A DNA stretch of 37,694 nt from JACDBE01 sp051002015 (GCA_051002015.1 JBPCMS010000091.1:1-37694); one strand, 5' to 3'; positions 23,843 to 32,785 are shown, numbered from the stretch's first letter. Program-made: numbers and translations. The notes: generated by a model from the sequence alone, not told the origin.

Positions 23843-24876
23843 CCATGGAGGTCACCCGGGTGGTGGTACCTGCCGATCTCGAAGGGGTGCGCGCCGACCG
23901 CGTCGTCGCCGGGCTCACCGATCTTCCCCGCTCCCGGGTGCGCCGGCTCATCGAGGAGGGGAGGGTCACCGTCGCCGGTGAGCCGATCACCCCGTCGCAG
24001 CGGCTGGCCCCGGGGACCGAGGTGACCGTCTCCGTCGACCAGGTCGACGACGCCGTGGTGGCCGAGGATGTTCCGTTCACGGTGGTGTACGACGACGACG
24101 ATGTCCTGGTGGTCGACAAGCCGGCCGGGGTGGTGGTGCATCCGGGGGCAGGGGTCTCCGGGGGAACGTTGGTGGCGGGGATCCTCGCCCGGTTCCCCGC
24201 CCAGGCCGAGCTCCTGGAGCAGCGCTTCGGGCTTGTCCACCGTCTCGACAAGGACACGTCGGGCCTGCTCCTGGTCGCCCGCAGCGCCGGGGCGTACCGC
24301 AACCTCCAGGCGCAGCTGCGGCGACGGGAGGTGGCCCGCACCTATCTGGCCCTGGTGGCGGGAGATCCCCCCGCCGCCAGGGGGACGATCGACGCCCCGA
24401 TCGGACGCAACCCGGCCGCCCCCATGAGGATGGCGGTGGTCAGCCGGGGTCGGGCCGCCCGCACCCACTACCGGCGGCTGGCCGGCTGGGCGGATGCCAG
24501 CCTGCTCGAGGTGTCGCTCGAGTCGGGGCGGACCCACCAGATCAGGGTCCATCTCGCTGCCGTCGACCTCCCCGTGGTCGGCGACCGCATCTACGGGCGG
24601 AAGCGGGCCGTTGCCGCCCCGGCGGGACCGGATGCCGCCCGGTCGGGACCGGATGCCACCGGGCAGCGCCACCGGGCGGATCCCGGACGCCAGTGGCTCC
24701 ACGCGGTGCGGCTCGTCTTCGCCCATCCCGTCGACGGCGATCAGGTCGTGGTCGAGTCGCCCGTTCCCGCCGACCTGGCGGCCGCACTGACCCGTCTCGG
24801 TATCCCGCGGTCCGGAGCGGTCCCGTCCCTGGCCCAACCCGGGGACGCCGGACCGGGTATAACTCTTATAACCTGA
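23839..24876 (+). CDS. rluD: 23S rRNA pseudouridine synthase, RluD family
   Basis: The product has 345 residues. An N-terminal S4 RNA-binding domain (about 12-70, with LPRSRVRRLIEEGRVTVAGE) is followed by the catalytic domain with H134-R-L-D137-K-D-T-S-G, where D137 is the nucleophile, and R-T-H-Q-I-R-V-H-L. The RluD subfamily modifies helix 69 of 23S rRNA; assignment to RluD rather than RluA/C rests on the S4 domain and the lspA neighbour. A 21-bp imperfect tandem duplication at 24623-24661 adds two GPDA-containing heptads before the conserved W-L-H-A. The GTG at 23839 overlaps lspA; an ATG at 23845 is an alternative start. Confidence 0.92.
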   Translation: MTMEVTRVVVPADLEGVRADRVVAGLTDLPRSRVRRLIEEGRVTVAGEPITPSQRLAPGTEVTVSVDQVDDAVVAEDVPFTVVYDDDDVLVVDKPAGVVVHPGAGVSGGTLVAGILARFPAQAELLEQRFGLVHRLDKDTSGLLLVARSAGAYRNLQAQLRRREVARTYLALVAGDPPAARGTIDAPIGRNPAAPMRMAVVSRGRAARTHYRRLAGWADASLLEVSLESGRTHQIRVHLAAVDLPVVGDRIYGRKRAVAAPAGPDAARSGPDATGQRHRADPGRQWLHAVRLVFAHPVDGDQVVVESPVPADLAAALTRLGIPRSGAVPSLAQPGDAGPGITLIT

Positions 24877-24890
24877 CCGGAACCGGGAGG
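24858..24890 (+). promoter_or_regulatory. Candidate promoter and RBS of the WS/DGAT gene
   Basis: An unusual AT-rich patch at 24858-24872 carries TATAAC twice (24858-24863 and 24867-24872), both good -10 matches, over the last codons of rluD. GGGAGG at 24885-24890 is a strong ribosome-binding site. It lies 6 nt ahead of an ATC codon at 24897, and this spacing decides the start chosen for the downstream gene. Confidence 0.45.
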
Positions 24891-24896
24891 CCTGCC

Positions 24897-26672
24897 ATCG
24901 CCCACTACGAGCCGCTGTCCAACCTCGACAGCTCGTTCCTCGCCCTCGAGAGCCGCACCACGCACATGCACGTCGCCGGTCTGGTGACCTTCGAGGTGGG
25001 CCCGCTGCGCACCGAGGACGGCGGGATCGACGTCGGGAAGCTCCGCCGCCACATCGCCTCCAAGCTGCATCTCATCCCCCGCTACCGGATGCGTCTGGCC
25101 CACGTCCCCGTCGAGCGGCACCCGGTGTGGGTGGACGACGAGCACTTCACCATCGAGTACCACGTCAGACACACCAGCCTGCCCCGCCCCGGCGACGACG
25201 CCCAACTGATGGCGCTGATGGGCCGCCTCTCCTCCCAGCAGCTCGACCGGGGCAAGCCGCTGTGGGAGATGTGGATCGTCGAGGGCCTGTCCGACGACCG
25301 GTTCGCCCTGATCTCCAAGACGCATCACTCGATGATCGACGGCATCTCCGGGGTCGACATCATGACGGTGCTGCTCAATCTGGTCCCGGACGGGTCGGTG
25401 GTCGACGCCGAGCGGTACGTGCCCCGCCCTGCCCCGAGCGGCGCCGAGTTGATCATCCGGGAGGCGGCGCGACGCACCGGCCGGGTGGTCTCCGCCTTCG
25501 GGGGGATGCGAGACCTGCGCGATGACGCCCAGGCGGTGGCGACGGACTCGATCCGCAAGCTGCGGGCAATGGGTCACTCGCTCGGCTCCGGCTGGCTCAC
25601 CCAGGCCAGCGAGACCCCGCTCAACGGTCGGGTCGGGCCCAACAGGCGCTTCGGTACCCTCGACATGGACCTGGCTGGGGTGAAGACGATCAAGAACTCC
25701 CTCGGGGGGAGCGTCAACGATGTCGTGCTGGCCATCGTGGCCGGTGGGGTGCGCCATCACCTGACCGTCAACCACGACGAGGATGTCGAGGAGGTGGATT
25801 TCCGGGTGATGGCGCCGGTGTCGGTGCGGTCCCGCCATCAGCGGGGCACCATGGGCAACCAGGTGGCGATGTGGCTGGCGACGCTGCCCATCGCCGAGGC
25901 CGACCCGGCCGCCAGGCTGGGGGCGGTGCGGAGGGAGACCGATCGGCTGAAGGCGACCGAGCAGGCGCTCGGAGCCGAGACGCTGGTCCGGTTGAGCGCC
26001 GGCGCCCCCATCACCTTGGTGTCGCTGGCGGCTCGGCTTGCCTCCAACGTCCGGCCGTTCAACATGACGGTGACCAACGTGCCCGGGCCCCAGTTCCCGC
26101 TCTACCTGCTCGGATCGAGGATGCTCGCCACCTATCCGCTGGTGCCGCTGTGGGAGGGCCACGGCGCGGGCATCGCCATCTTCAGCTACGCCGGCAGGCT
26201 CCACTGGGGCTTCAACGCCGACTGGGATGTGCTCGCCGACCTCGACAGGTTCATCGCCTCCGTCGAGCACGCCTACGAGGAATTGGCCGCGGCGGCGACG
26301 GCGGCCACCTCCTCCGGTGCCGGTACCGGGTCGGTCGATGCGGTGAAGACCCCGAGGAAGCGTCCCCCGATGGGGGCGAAGAAGCCGGCTCTCTCCGGCG
26401 AGACCGCCACCACCGAGGCGACACCCGCCAAACCGTCCACCGCCGGGAAGCCGGCACCCAAGTCATCGAGCGCGAGGCGGCGGGCGGCGAAGCCCACCGC
26501 GGCCGGCACCACCCCAGCCGATCCGTCGCCGGGCTCGACGCCCAGGCCCGGCACGACCACCGCCAAGCCGGCGACCCGGAAGCCAAAGGCACCTGAGGAC
26601 ACGGCGGCGCGGTCGAAGGGGGCCGCCGCCAGGAGCCGCCCCGCCAAGCCTGAGACCGACAAGCAGGCGTAG
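24897..26672 (+). CDS. Wax ester synthase/diacylglycerol acyltransferase (WS/DGAT) with a histone-like tail
   Basis: These enzymes acylate long-chain alcohols or diacylglycerol with acyl-CoA to make wax esters or triacylglycerol. The product is 591 residues if it starts at ATC. The conserved N-terminus reads A-H-Y-E-P-L-S-N-L-D-S-S-F-L-A-L-E. The catalytic motif is H143-H144-S-M-I-D148-G149. Later blocks are G-G-S-V-N-D-V-V-L-A and M-T-V-T-N-V-P-G-P, both family signatures. The catalytic fold ends near residue 462. About 128 further residues are rich in Lys, Ala, Pro, Thr and Ser and resemble a histone H1-type tail. No ATG, GTG or TTG is suitably placed: the in-frame ATG at 24693 lies deep in rluD, and the next downstream would delete conserved sequence. 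Function is well supported; the exact start is not. Confidence 0.9.
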   Translation: MAHYEPLSNLDSSFLALESRTTHMHVAGLVTFEVGPLRTEDGGIDVGKLRRHIASKLHLIPRYRMRLAHVPVERHPVWVDDEHFTIEYHVRHTSLPRPGDDAQLMALMGRLSSQQLDRGKPLWEMWIVEGLSDDRFALISKTHHSMIDGISGVDIMTVLLNLVPDGSVVDAERYVPRPAPSGAELIIREAARRTGRVVSAFGGMRDLRDDAQAVATDSIRKLRAMGHSLGSGWLTQASETPLNGRVGPNRRFGTLDMDLAGVKTIKNSLGGSVNDVVLAIVAGGVRHHLTVNHDEDVEEVDFRVMAPVSVRSRHQRGTMGNQVAMWLATLPIAEADPAARLGAVRRETDRLKATEQALGAETLVRLSAGAPITLVSLAARLASNVRPFNMTVTNVPGPQFPLYLLGSRMLATYPLVPLWEGHGAGIAIFSYAGRLHWGFNADWDVLADLDRFIASVEHAYEELAAAATAATSSGAGTGSVDAVKTPRKRPPMGAKKPALSGETATTEATPAKPSTAGKPAPKSSSARRRAAKPTAAGTTPADPSPGSTPRPGTTTAKPATRKPKAPEDTAARSKGAAARSRPAKPETDKQA

Positions 26673-26796
26673 CTCCCGGCCAGCCCCGGCTGGTCACCAC
26701 GGGCCGGATCGTCGACCACGACCCTGCTCGCTCGCCCGAGGACCGGCTTTGCCGGCCCGACAACCTGGTGTCGATCGGTGGTGGCGTAAGGGGCGT

Positions 26797-26828
26797 GGCT
26801 AGGAGGGGGGCCTGGCCGCCTCCTGGCT
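26797..26828. terminator. Candidate bidirectional terminator hairpin
   Basis: GGCTAGGAGG at 26797-26806 can pair along its full length, with G-U wobbles, with CCTCCTGGCT at 26819-26828, around a 12-nt GC-rich loop. It lies between the convergent WS/DGAT and phosphofructokinase genes and overlaps the last stop codon of the latter. There is no T-run on either side. The rest of the gap (26673-26796) shows nothing recognisable. Confidence 0.45.
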
Positions 26829-27975
26829 AATAGAGAAACATCGGCTTGCCGGTGATGTGACGCACCTTGGGCCGGTAGTTCTCGGCGTCGTACAGCTCGC
26901 CGACGTCCACCCGCTTGACCCCCTCCCGCGTCACCGAGATCGGTACCGCCGTGTAGGTGCCGGCGCGCAGGGCGACCATGCGCCCGCTCGCCCCCTCGAC
27001 GGCGAGATCGACCGCCATCACCGCGTAGTTGCTCGCCACCATCAGGTCGAGCGAGTCCGGGCTACCCGAGCGCATCAGGTAGGCGACCTGCTGGTACACG
27101 ATGCCCTCCCCGGTGCGCTCCTTGAGCAGGGCACTGGTGATCTGCCCGATGCCTCCCAGCTTGCGATGGCCGTAGGCGTCGGCATCTCCGGCCACCATCA
27201 TCTCGCCGCCGATGATCGTCGCCCCTTCCGAGATGGTGAGCATGGCGTAGCTCGACGGATTGGCCGCCTTGTCGGCCATGAGCATCCCGGCCAGGCGGTC
27301 GATGTCGAACGGCACCTCGGAGATGATGGCCCGGTCGACCCCGGCGAGGTAGGCGGTGATCAGCGAGGTCTCCCCGCTGTACCGACCGAACAACTCGACC
27401 ACCGCCAGCCGCTCGTGGGAGCCGGTCGAGGTGCGCAGGGCGTGGATGAACTGGACGCCCCTGGTGACCGCGGTCGAGAAGCCGATGCAGTAGTCGGTCC
27501 CGTGGACGTCGTTGTCCATCGTCTTGGGGATGGCGATCACCCGGACCCCCTCGTCGTGGAGCCGCAGCCCGTACGACAGGGTGTCGTCGCCGCCGATGGG
27601 GATCAGCACGTCGATGCCCTGCGATTCGAGCACCCGTAGGGCGTGTCGGGTCAGGTCGTGGGCCCCGTCACCGCTCACAGATCCCACCAGGAAGGCGGGT
27701 ACGTCGCCGGTGGCCACCTTGCCGGGGTTGGTGCGCGAGGTGTGGAGGATGGTGCCGCCGGTGCGGTCGATGGTGCGCACCGCCACCGGGTCGAGGGGGA
27801 CGAAGTGGCCGGCGACCGTGTCGGGGTCTTCGGGGTTGGTGTGGACCAATGCCGCCCACCCCCGGCGTAGCCCGACCACCTGGTGGCCGGCGGCGGCCGC
27901 CCGATTGACGACGGCCTTGATGCACGGGTTCAGCCCGGGGACGTCACCCCCTCCGGTGAGGACTCCGATGCGCAT
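26827..27975 (-). CDS. 6-phosphofructokinase, PPi-type active site
   Basis: The product has 382 residues. It phosphorylates fructose 6-phosphate at C1. The fold is shown by MRIGVLTGGGDVPGLN, GGTILHTSRTNP and the substrate motif P-K151-T-M-D154-N-D. The donor-selecting residues are G-G-D-D131 (ATP enzymes have GGDG) and K151 in PKTMDND (ATP enzymes have a small residue here). Both Asp and Lys are the established marks of pyrophosphate-dependent phosphofructokinases, so PPi is the likely donor and the reaction would be reversible. It lies 33 bp downstream of a second phosphofructokinase gene with ATP-type residues, probably in one operon. Start ATG at 27975. Confidence 0.9.
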   Translation of the reverse strand: MRIGVLTGGGDVPGLNPCIKAVVNRAAAAGHQVVGLRRGWAALVHTNPEDPDTVAGHFVPLDPVAVRTIDRTGGTILHTSRTNPGKVATGDVPAFLVGSVSGDGAHDLTRHALRVLESQGIDVLIPIGGDDTLSYGLRLHDEGVRVIAIPKTMDNDVHGTDYCIGFSTAVTRGVQFIHALRTSTGSHERLAVVELFGRYSGETSLITAYLAGVDRAIISEVPFDIDRLAGMLMADKAANPSSYAMLTISEGATIIGGEMMVAGDADAYGHRKLGGIGQITSALLKERTGEGIVYQQVAYLMRSGSPDSLDLMVASNYAVMAVDLAVEGASGRMVALRAGTYTAVPISVTREGVKRVDVGELYDAENYRPKVRHITGKPMFLY

Positions 27976-28008
27976 GTGGCTCCTTCGCGGTCGGGTTCGG
28001 CTCCGCCC

Positions 28009-28980
28009 TCAGCGGGCGAGCACGGCGATGAGGTCGGCGTACGACAGGTCGTTCTCACGGCTCCGCCCGGTCACCTCGACCAGGGGGAGCGTCTCGATGT
28101 GGGTTCCGGTGAGGGCGGTCATCACATCGTGCTCGCCGGCGGCAAGAGCGTCGACGGCGGCGGCGCCGAGCCTGCTGGCAAGGATGCGATCGAACGAGGA
28201 CGGGCTACCGCCCCGCTGCACGTGGCCGAGCAGGGTGACCCTGATCTCGAACCCAAGGTTGGACTGCTCGCAGTGGCTCGCCACGTCCTGGATCCCGAGG
28301 CGGGCGCCCTCGGCCACCATGATGAAGGCGTGGCTCTTGCCCCGGGCGTAGGCATTGGTGACCGCCGCCACCACATCCTCGAGGGTGGTGTCGCGTTCGG
28401 GGACGATGGCGATCTCGGCGCCGCATGCGATCGCGCTGAGCAGGGCCAGGTAGCCGCTGTTGCGGCCCATGGTCTCCACCAGGAAGACCCGCTCGTGCGA
28501 CTGGGCGGTGTCGCGCAGCCGATCGACCGCCTCGACGATGGTGTTGAGGGCGGTGTCGACCCCAACCGCCATCGTGGTACCCCACAGGTCGTTGTCGATG
28601 GAGGCGGGAACGCCGACCGCCGGCACCCCCTCGGTGTCGAGGGTGTGGGCTCCGGTGAGCGAGCCGTCCCCGCCGATCACGACCAAGGCGTCGATCCCCT
28701 CGGCGGCGAGGTTGGACCGGGCGGCCGCCCTGCCCTGCTCGGTGCGCATCTCGTCGCACCGGGAGGTCTGCAGGATGGTGCCTCCGCGATGGTTGATGTC
28801 GCCGACGTCGCGAGGCTGCAGCCTCCGCATCGACCCGGTGATCAGCCCCTCGTAGCCGGCCATGATCCCGACGGTCTCGATCGCCACGGCGTCAGCGGCC
28901 CTGACCACGGCCCGCACCGCCGAGTTCATCCCGGGTGCGTCACCCCCCGAGGTGAGCACCCCGATCCGCCGCACCTTCAT
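28009..28980 (-). CDS. pfkA: 6-phosphofructokinase, ATP-type active site
   Basis: The product has 323 residues, the usual length of bacterial ATP-dependent PfkA. It has R-R-I-G-V-L-T-S-G-G-D-A-P-G-M-N, G-G-T-I-L-Q-T-S-R, G103-G-D-G106-S-L and P-A126-S-I-D129-N-D. G106 and A126 are at the sites where PPi enzymes have Asp and Lys, so ATP should be the donor. Later motifs are M-G-R-N-S-G-Y, V-P-E-R-D and L-G-H-V-Q-R-G-G-S-P. It is the upstream gene of the two-gene minus-strand operon. The ATG at 28980 follows GAGAGGACGAGG. It is divergent from dnaE, with 146 bp between starts. Confidence 0.93.
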   Translation of the reverse strand: MKVRRIGVLTSGGDAPGMNSAVRAVVRAADAVAIETVGIMAGYEGLITGSMRRLQPRDVGDINHRGGTILQTSRCDEMRTEQGRAAARSNLAAEGIDALVVIGGDGSLTGAHTLDTEGVPAVGVPASIDNDLWGTTMAVGVDTALNTIVEAVDRLRDTAQSHERVFLVETMGRNSGYLALLSAIACGAEIAIVPERDTTLEDVVAAVTNAYARGKSHAFIMVAEGARLGIQDVASHCEQSNLGFEIRVTLLGHVQRGGSPSSFDRILASRLGAAAVDALAAGEHDVMTALTGTHIETLPLVEVTGRSRENDLSYADLIAVLAR

Positions 28981-29019
28981 GCCTCGTCCTCTCCACCCGG
29001 GACCCCGCACCGGGCGGCG

Positions 29020-29025
29020 ATGGTA
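29020..29025 (-). promoter_or_regulatory. Candidate -10 of the phosphofructokinase operon
   Basis: On the minus strand this reads TACCAT, about 40 nt before the ATG, identical to the candidate ileS hexamer. The rest of the divergent spacer (28981-29126) holds GC-rich inverted repeats around CCGGGCGG and CGCCCGG, and a T-rich patch near 29058-29080 that may belong to the dnaE promoter. Confidence 0.3.
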
Positions 29026-29126
29026 CCCGGGCGGCGCCCGGTGAGCCCCGGGCAACGTTCGTTTTCGCACTCTTTCGTTGCGCCCTGCGTCGTGCTTACA
29101 TGGGTGTAGTTCACGTCGGAGCCAGG

Positions 29127-32100
29127 TTGAGCACGGATAGCTTCGCCCACCTGCATGTTCATACCGAGTTCTCGATGCTCGACGGTGCGGCGCGGGTGAA
29201 GGATCTGGTCTCGGCGGTGGTCGGCGACGGACAGCCTGCGGTGGCGATCACCGACCATGGCGTGCTCTACGGCGTGGTCGACTTCTACCAGGCGGCACGG
29301 GCGAAGGGGGTCAAACCGATCATCGGGATCGAGGCGTACGTCACCCCGGGATCCCGGTTCGACCGCCCGCCCCGCCGCCAGGACCAGCGCTACCACATGA
29401 CCCTGCTGGCGACATCCGAGGTGGGATACCGCAACCTGCTCACCCTGTCGTCCAGGGCCTTTCTCGACGGCTTCTACTACAAGCCGCGAATGGACCGAGA
29501 GCTGCTCGCCGCCCACAGCGAGGGCATCATCGCCACCTCGGGCTGTCTCGGCGGCCACGTCGCCCAGCTGCTCGCCCCCGACGCCTCCTCCGAGGAGCAG
29601 AACCAGCAGCAGGTGCGCGACTACCGGGCCGCGGTCGAGGCCGCCGCCATGTACCAGGACATCTTCGGTAGGGAGAACTTCTTCATCGAGGTCCAGGACC
29701 ACGGGATCCCGGCGCAGCAGAGGGTGATGCCCGATCTGCTCCGGGTGGCTGGGGAGATCGGGGCGCCCCTGCTGGCGACCAACGACAGCCACTACACCTT
29801 CGCCGCCGAGGCGGAAAGCCACGACGTGCTGCTCTGCATCCAGACCGGTGCCCAGCGCTCGCAGACCGAGCGGTTCCGGTTCGAGTCCGAGGAGTTCTAC
29901 CTCAAGACGGCGTCCGAGATGCGGGCTCTGTTCCCGGATGACGCGTTCCCCGACGCCTGCGACAACACCCTGGCGATCGCCGAGCGGTGCGACGTCCGGC
30001 TGGAGTTCGACCGCATCCTGCTTCCGCAGTTCCCGGTGCCTCAGGGCGCCACCGAGCCCACATACCTGCGTGAGCTGGTCATGGAGGGCGCTCGGCGGCG
30101 CTACGGCGACCCGTTTCCCGAACCGGTGGTGGACCGGATCGATCACGAGCTCGGGGTCATCTCCGACATGGGATTCTCGGCGTACTTCCTCATCGTGTGG
30201 GATCTGATCCGCTACGCCGCCGAGCGGGGGATCAGGACCGGTCCCGGCCGGGGGAGCGCGGCGGGGTCGATCGTCGCCTACTGCCTGGGGATCACCAAGC
30301 TCGACCCGCTCGAGTACGGGCTGATCTTCGAGCGGTTCCTCAACCCCGGCCGCCGTCAGATGCCCGACATCGACATGGACTTCGACGAGCGCTACCGCTC
30401 CGAGGTCATCCGCTACTGCGCCGAGCGTTACGGCTCGGACCACGTCGCCCAGATCGTCACCTTCTCCACCATCAAGGGACGCCAGGCACTGCGGGACGCC
30501 GCCAGGGTGCTCGGCTATCCGTACGGTTTGGGTGACCGGGTCGCCAAGCTGATGCCGCCGCCGATCCTCGGCAAGGAGGCGACCCTGGGCGACTGCCTCG
30601 ACGAACCCGGCCACGACGCCGCGTCGGAGAGCAGGGACTTCCATCGCGACGCCGCCGGTCTCCGCCGGGAGTACGAGACCGATCCCGAGGCGCGTGAGGT
30701 CATCGACACCGCCCGCGGGCTCGAGGGGCTGCGTCGCCAGGACTCCATCCACGCAGCCGCCGTGGTGATTTCCCCGGTCCCGCTGATCGAGATCGTTCCC
30801 CTGCAACGCAAGGGGGAGGATGCCGAGATCGTCACCCAGTACGAGTTCAGCGGGGTCGAGGCCCTCGGTCTCCTCAAGATGGACTTCCTCGGACTGCGCA
30901 ACCTGGCCACCATCGAGCGCTCGCTCGAGCTGATCGAGCGCACCACCGGAGAGCGGGTGGACATCGACGCCATCCCGCTCGACGATCCCAAGGTTTACGC
31001 CATGCTGCAGAACGCCGACTCGATGGGGGTGTTCCAGTTCGAGGGCGGGCCTATGCGGTCCCTGATGCGCACCCTGATCCCCGAGGAGTTCGAGCACCTC
31101 ATCGCCCTCAACGCCCTCTACCGACCGGGCCCGCTGGGCGCCAACATGCACACCGAGTACGCCGACCGCAAGAACGGGCGCAAGCCGGTCGAGCTTCCCC
31201 ACCCCGATCTGGCCGACATCCTCGGCGACACCTACGGGATCATGGTGTACCAGGAGCAGGTGATGCAGGTCGCCCAGAAGATGGCCGGCTTCTCGATGGC
31301 CGAGGCCGACGATCTGCGCAAGGCGATGGGCAAGAAGATCCCGGCGGTCATGCACCGCCAGCTCGACCGGTTCGTCGCCGGGTGCCTGGCCAACGGACAC
31401 GACGAGAAGCTGGCCAAGGACCTGTTCGGCTTCATCGAGCACTTCGCCGGGTACGGCTTCAACCGCTCCCACTCCGCCGCATACGCCCACATCGCGTACC
31501 AGACGGCGTGGCTCAAGGCGCACCATCCCGCCGAGTACATGGCCGCCCTGCTCACCGCGACCAAGCGGGACAAGGACCGCACCGCCCTGTACCTCACCGA
31601 GTGCCGCACGATGGGGGTGAAGGTCCTGGTCCCCGACATCAACCGCTCCGACTCCGATTTCGCCGCCGTCGACCGAGAGATCACGTTCGGGCTCTCCGCC
31701 ATCCGCAACGTCGGCGAGACGGTGGTCGACCACATCCTGGCCGAGCGCGACAAGAACGGCCGCTTCGAGTCGTTCCAGGACTTTGTCGACCGGGTCGACA
31801 TCAGCGTGCTCAACCGCAGGGTCATCGACTCGCTGATCAAGGCGGGCGCCTTCGACGTCTTCGATCACCCCCGCCGTGGGCTGGCGGAGATGTCGATGGA
31901 GCTGGTCGACCACACCTTGCAGCGGCGCCGTGCCGAGGACATGGGCCAGTTCTCGCTGTTCGGGGGCAGCCAGGCCGCGGTGCCCGAGGAGCAGATCCCG
32001 GTCCCCGACCTGCGCTGGGACAAGCGGACCAGGCTGGGGTTCGAGAAGGAGATGCTGGGGCTGTATGTGTCGGACCATCCGCTGTTCGGGGTGGAGCGGG

Positions 32101-32636
32101 CGCTCCGCTCGCTGTGCACCACCACCGTGCGCGGGCTGTGGGACCTCACCGACCGGGCCGAGGCGACGATCGGCGGGATCGTGGGGTCGATCACCCGCCG
32201 CTACACCAAGGACCGCAGGACCATCCTCTTCTTCACCGTCGAGGACCTGGAGGGGTCGACCGAGGTCGTCGCCTTCCCCGACACGGTGGAGAAGGCGGGG
32301 CCGCTGGTGCGGGAGGACGCCCTGGTGGTGGTGTCGGGCCGGGTCGACCACCGCGGCGACGACGTCAAGTTCGTCGCCAGGGAGATCAAGGAGCCCCGGC
32401 TCGACGCAGAGGACACGGTGCGGCTGAGGGTGGCCGCCGTCGAGATGAGCCGCTCGGTGGTCGACCAGCTCAAGCAGATCCTGGCCGAGCACCCGGGTTC
32501 GGCGACGGTGTACCTGCACATGCGGTCGGAGTCCGGGGAGAAGGTGATGCGGCTCGGTGACGACCACAAGGTGGAGCTCCGGTCGTCGCTGTTCGCCGAC
32601 CTGCGCGGGCTGCTCGGGGTGGGTGCGGTGCTGTGA
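29127..32636 (+). CDS. dnaE: DNA polymerase III alpha subunit DnaE (replicative, DnaE1-like)
   Basis: DnaE is the replicative polymerase. The product has 1169 residues when started at the TTG at 29127, which follows GGAG at 29118-29121 by five bases and gives the standard start M-S-T-D-S-F-A-H-L-H-V-H-T-E-F-S-M-L-D-G. An in-frame ATG at 29100 has no ribosome-binding site. The N-terminal PHP domain keeps HLHVH and TDHGVLYG. The palm aspartates are D414 and D416 in PDIDMDF and D586 in LLKMDFLGLR. The helix-hairpin-helix region and a C-terminal OB fold (about 1012-1100, with GGIVGSITRRYTKDRR) follow. Length and the OB fold separate it from the error-prone DnaE2. Confidence 0.95.
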   Translation: MSTDSFAHLHVHTEFSMLDGAARVKDLVSAVVGDGQPAVAITDHGVLYGVVDFYQAARAKGVKPIIGIEAYVTPGSRFDRPPRRQDQRYHMTLLATSEVGYRNLLTLSSRAFLDGFYYKPRMDRELLAAHSEGIIATSGCLGGHVAQLLAPDASSEEQNQQQVRDYRAAVEAAAMYQDIFGRENFFIEVQDHGIPAQQRVMPDLLRVAGEIGAPLLATNDSHYTFAAEAESHDVLLCIQTGAQRSQTERFRFESEEFYLKTASEMRALFPDDAFPDACDNTLAIAERCDVRLEFDRILLPQFPVPQGATEPTYLRELVMEGARRRYGDPFPEPVVDRIDHELGVISDMGFSAYFLIVWDLIRYAAERGIRTGPGRGSAAGSIVAYCLGITKLDPLEYGLIFERFLNPGRRQMPDIDMDFDERYRSEVIRYCAERYGSDHVAQIVTFSTIKGRQALRDAARVLGYPYGLGDRVAKLMPPPILGKEATLGDCLDEPGHDAASESRDFHRDAAGLRREYETDPEAREVIDTARGLEGLRRQDSIHAAAVVISPVPLIEIVPLQRKGEDAEIVTQYEFSGVEALGLLKMDFLGLRNLATIERSLELIERTTGERVDIDAIPLDDPKVYAMLQNADSMGVFQFEGGPMRSLMRTLIPEEFEHLIALNALYRPGPLGANMHTEYADRKNGRKPVELPHPDLADILGDTYGIMVYQEQVMQVAQKMAGFSMAEADDLRKAMGKKIPAVMHRQLDRFVAGCLANGHDEKLAKDLFGFIEHFAGYGFNRSHSAAYAHIAYQTAWLKAHHPAEYMAALLTATKRDKDRTALYLTECRTMGVKVLVPDINRSDSDFAAVDREITFGLSAIRNVGETVVDHILAERDKNGRFESFQDFVDRVDISVLNRRVIDSLIKAGAFDVFDHPRRGLAEMSMELVDHTLQRRRAEDMGQFSLFGGSQAAVPEEQIPVPDLRWDKRTRLGFEKEMLGLYVSDHPLFGVERALRSLCTTTVRGLWDLTDRAEATIGGIVGSITRRYTKDRRTILFFTVEDLEGSTEVVAFPDTVEKAGPLVREDALVVVSGRVDHRGDDVKFVAREIKEPRLDAEDTVRLRVAAVEMSRSVVDQLKQILAEHPGSATVYLHMRSESGEKVMRLGDDHKVELRSSLFADLRGLLGVGAVL

Positions 32637-32785
32637 GCGGAGGGTCGGGCCCGCTTACCGGTGGGCAGATCGCTCGCAGCCGCCCGGGGCGGCGGCGCCG
32701 GGAGCAGGGCGCACCGGTCGCTTGCCCCGGGGCGTCCCGTCGGCGACACTGCGATATGGGACACGCCCATTCCCCCTGAGCCTCG
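32637..32785 (+). other. Gap between dnaE and the antiporter gene
   Basis: This 149-bp gap contains a 6-bp GC hairpin (GCCGCC at 32679-32684 with GGCGGC at 32688-32693) that could help end dnaE transcription; it lacks a T-run. No clear promoter or strong ribosome-binding site is visible before the next ATG. Confidence 0.3.

Noticed and set aside
29055..29080. SOS (LexA) box ahead of dnaE
   Set aside because: A GTTCG half-site and its partial echo are present, but not the palindrome expected for an actinobacterial LexA site. The gene is the replicative, not the damage-inducible, type.
28977..32567. Minus-strand open frame of nearly 1200 codons opposite dnaE
   Set aside because: It mirrors dnaE along almost its full length and has no domain signature; codon bias in GC-rich genes keeps the antisense frame open.
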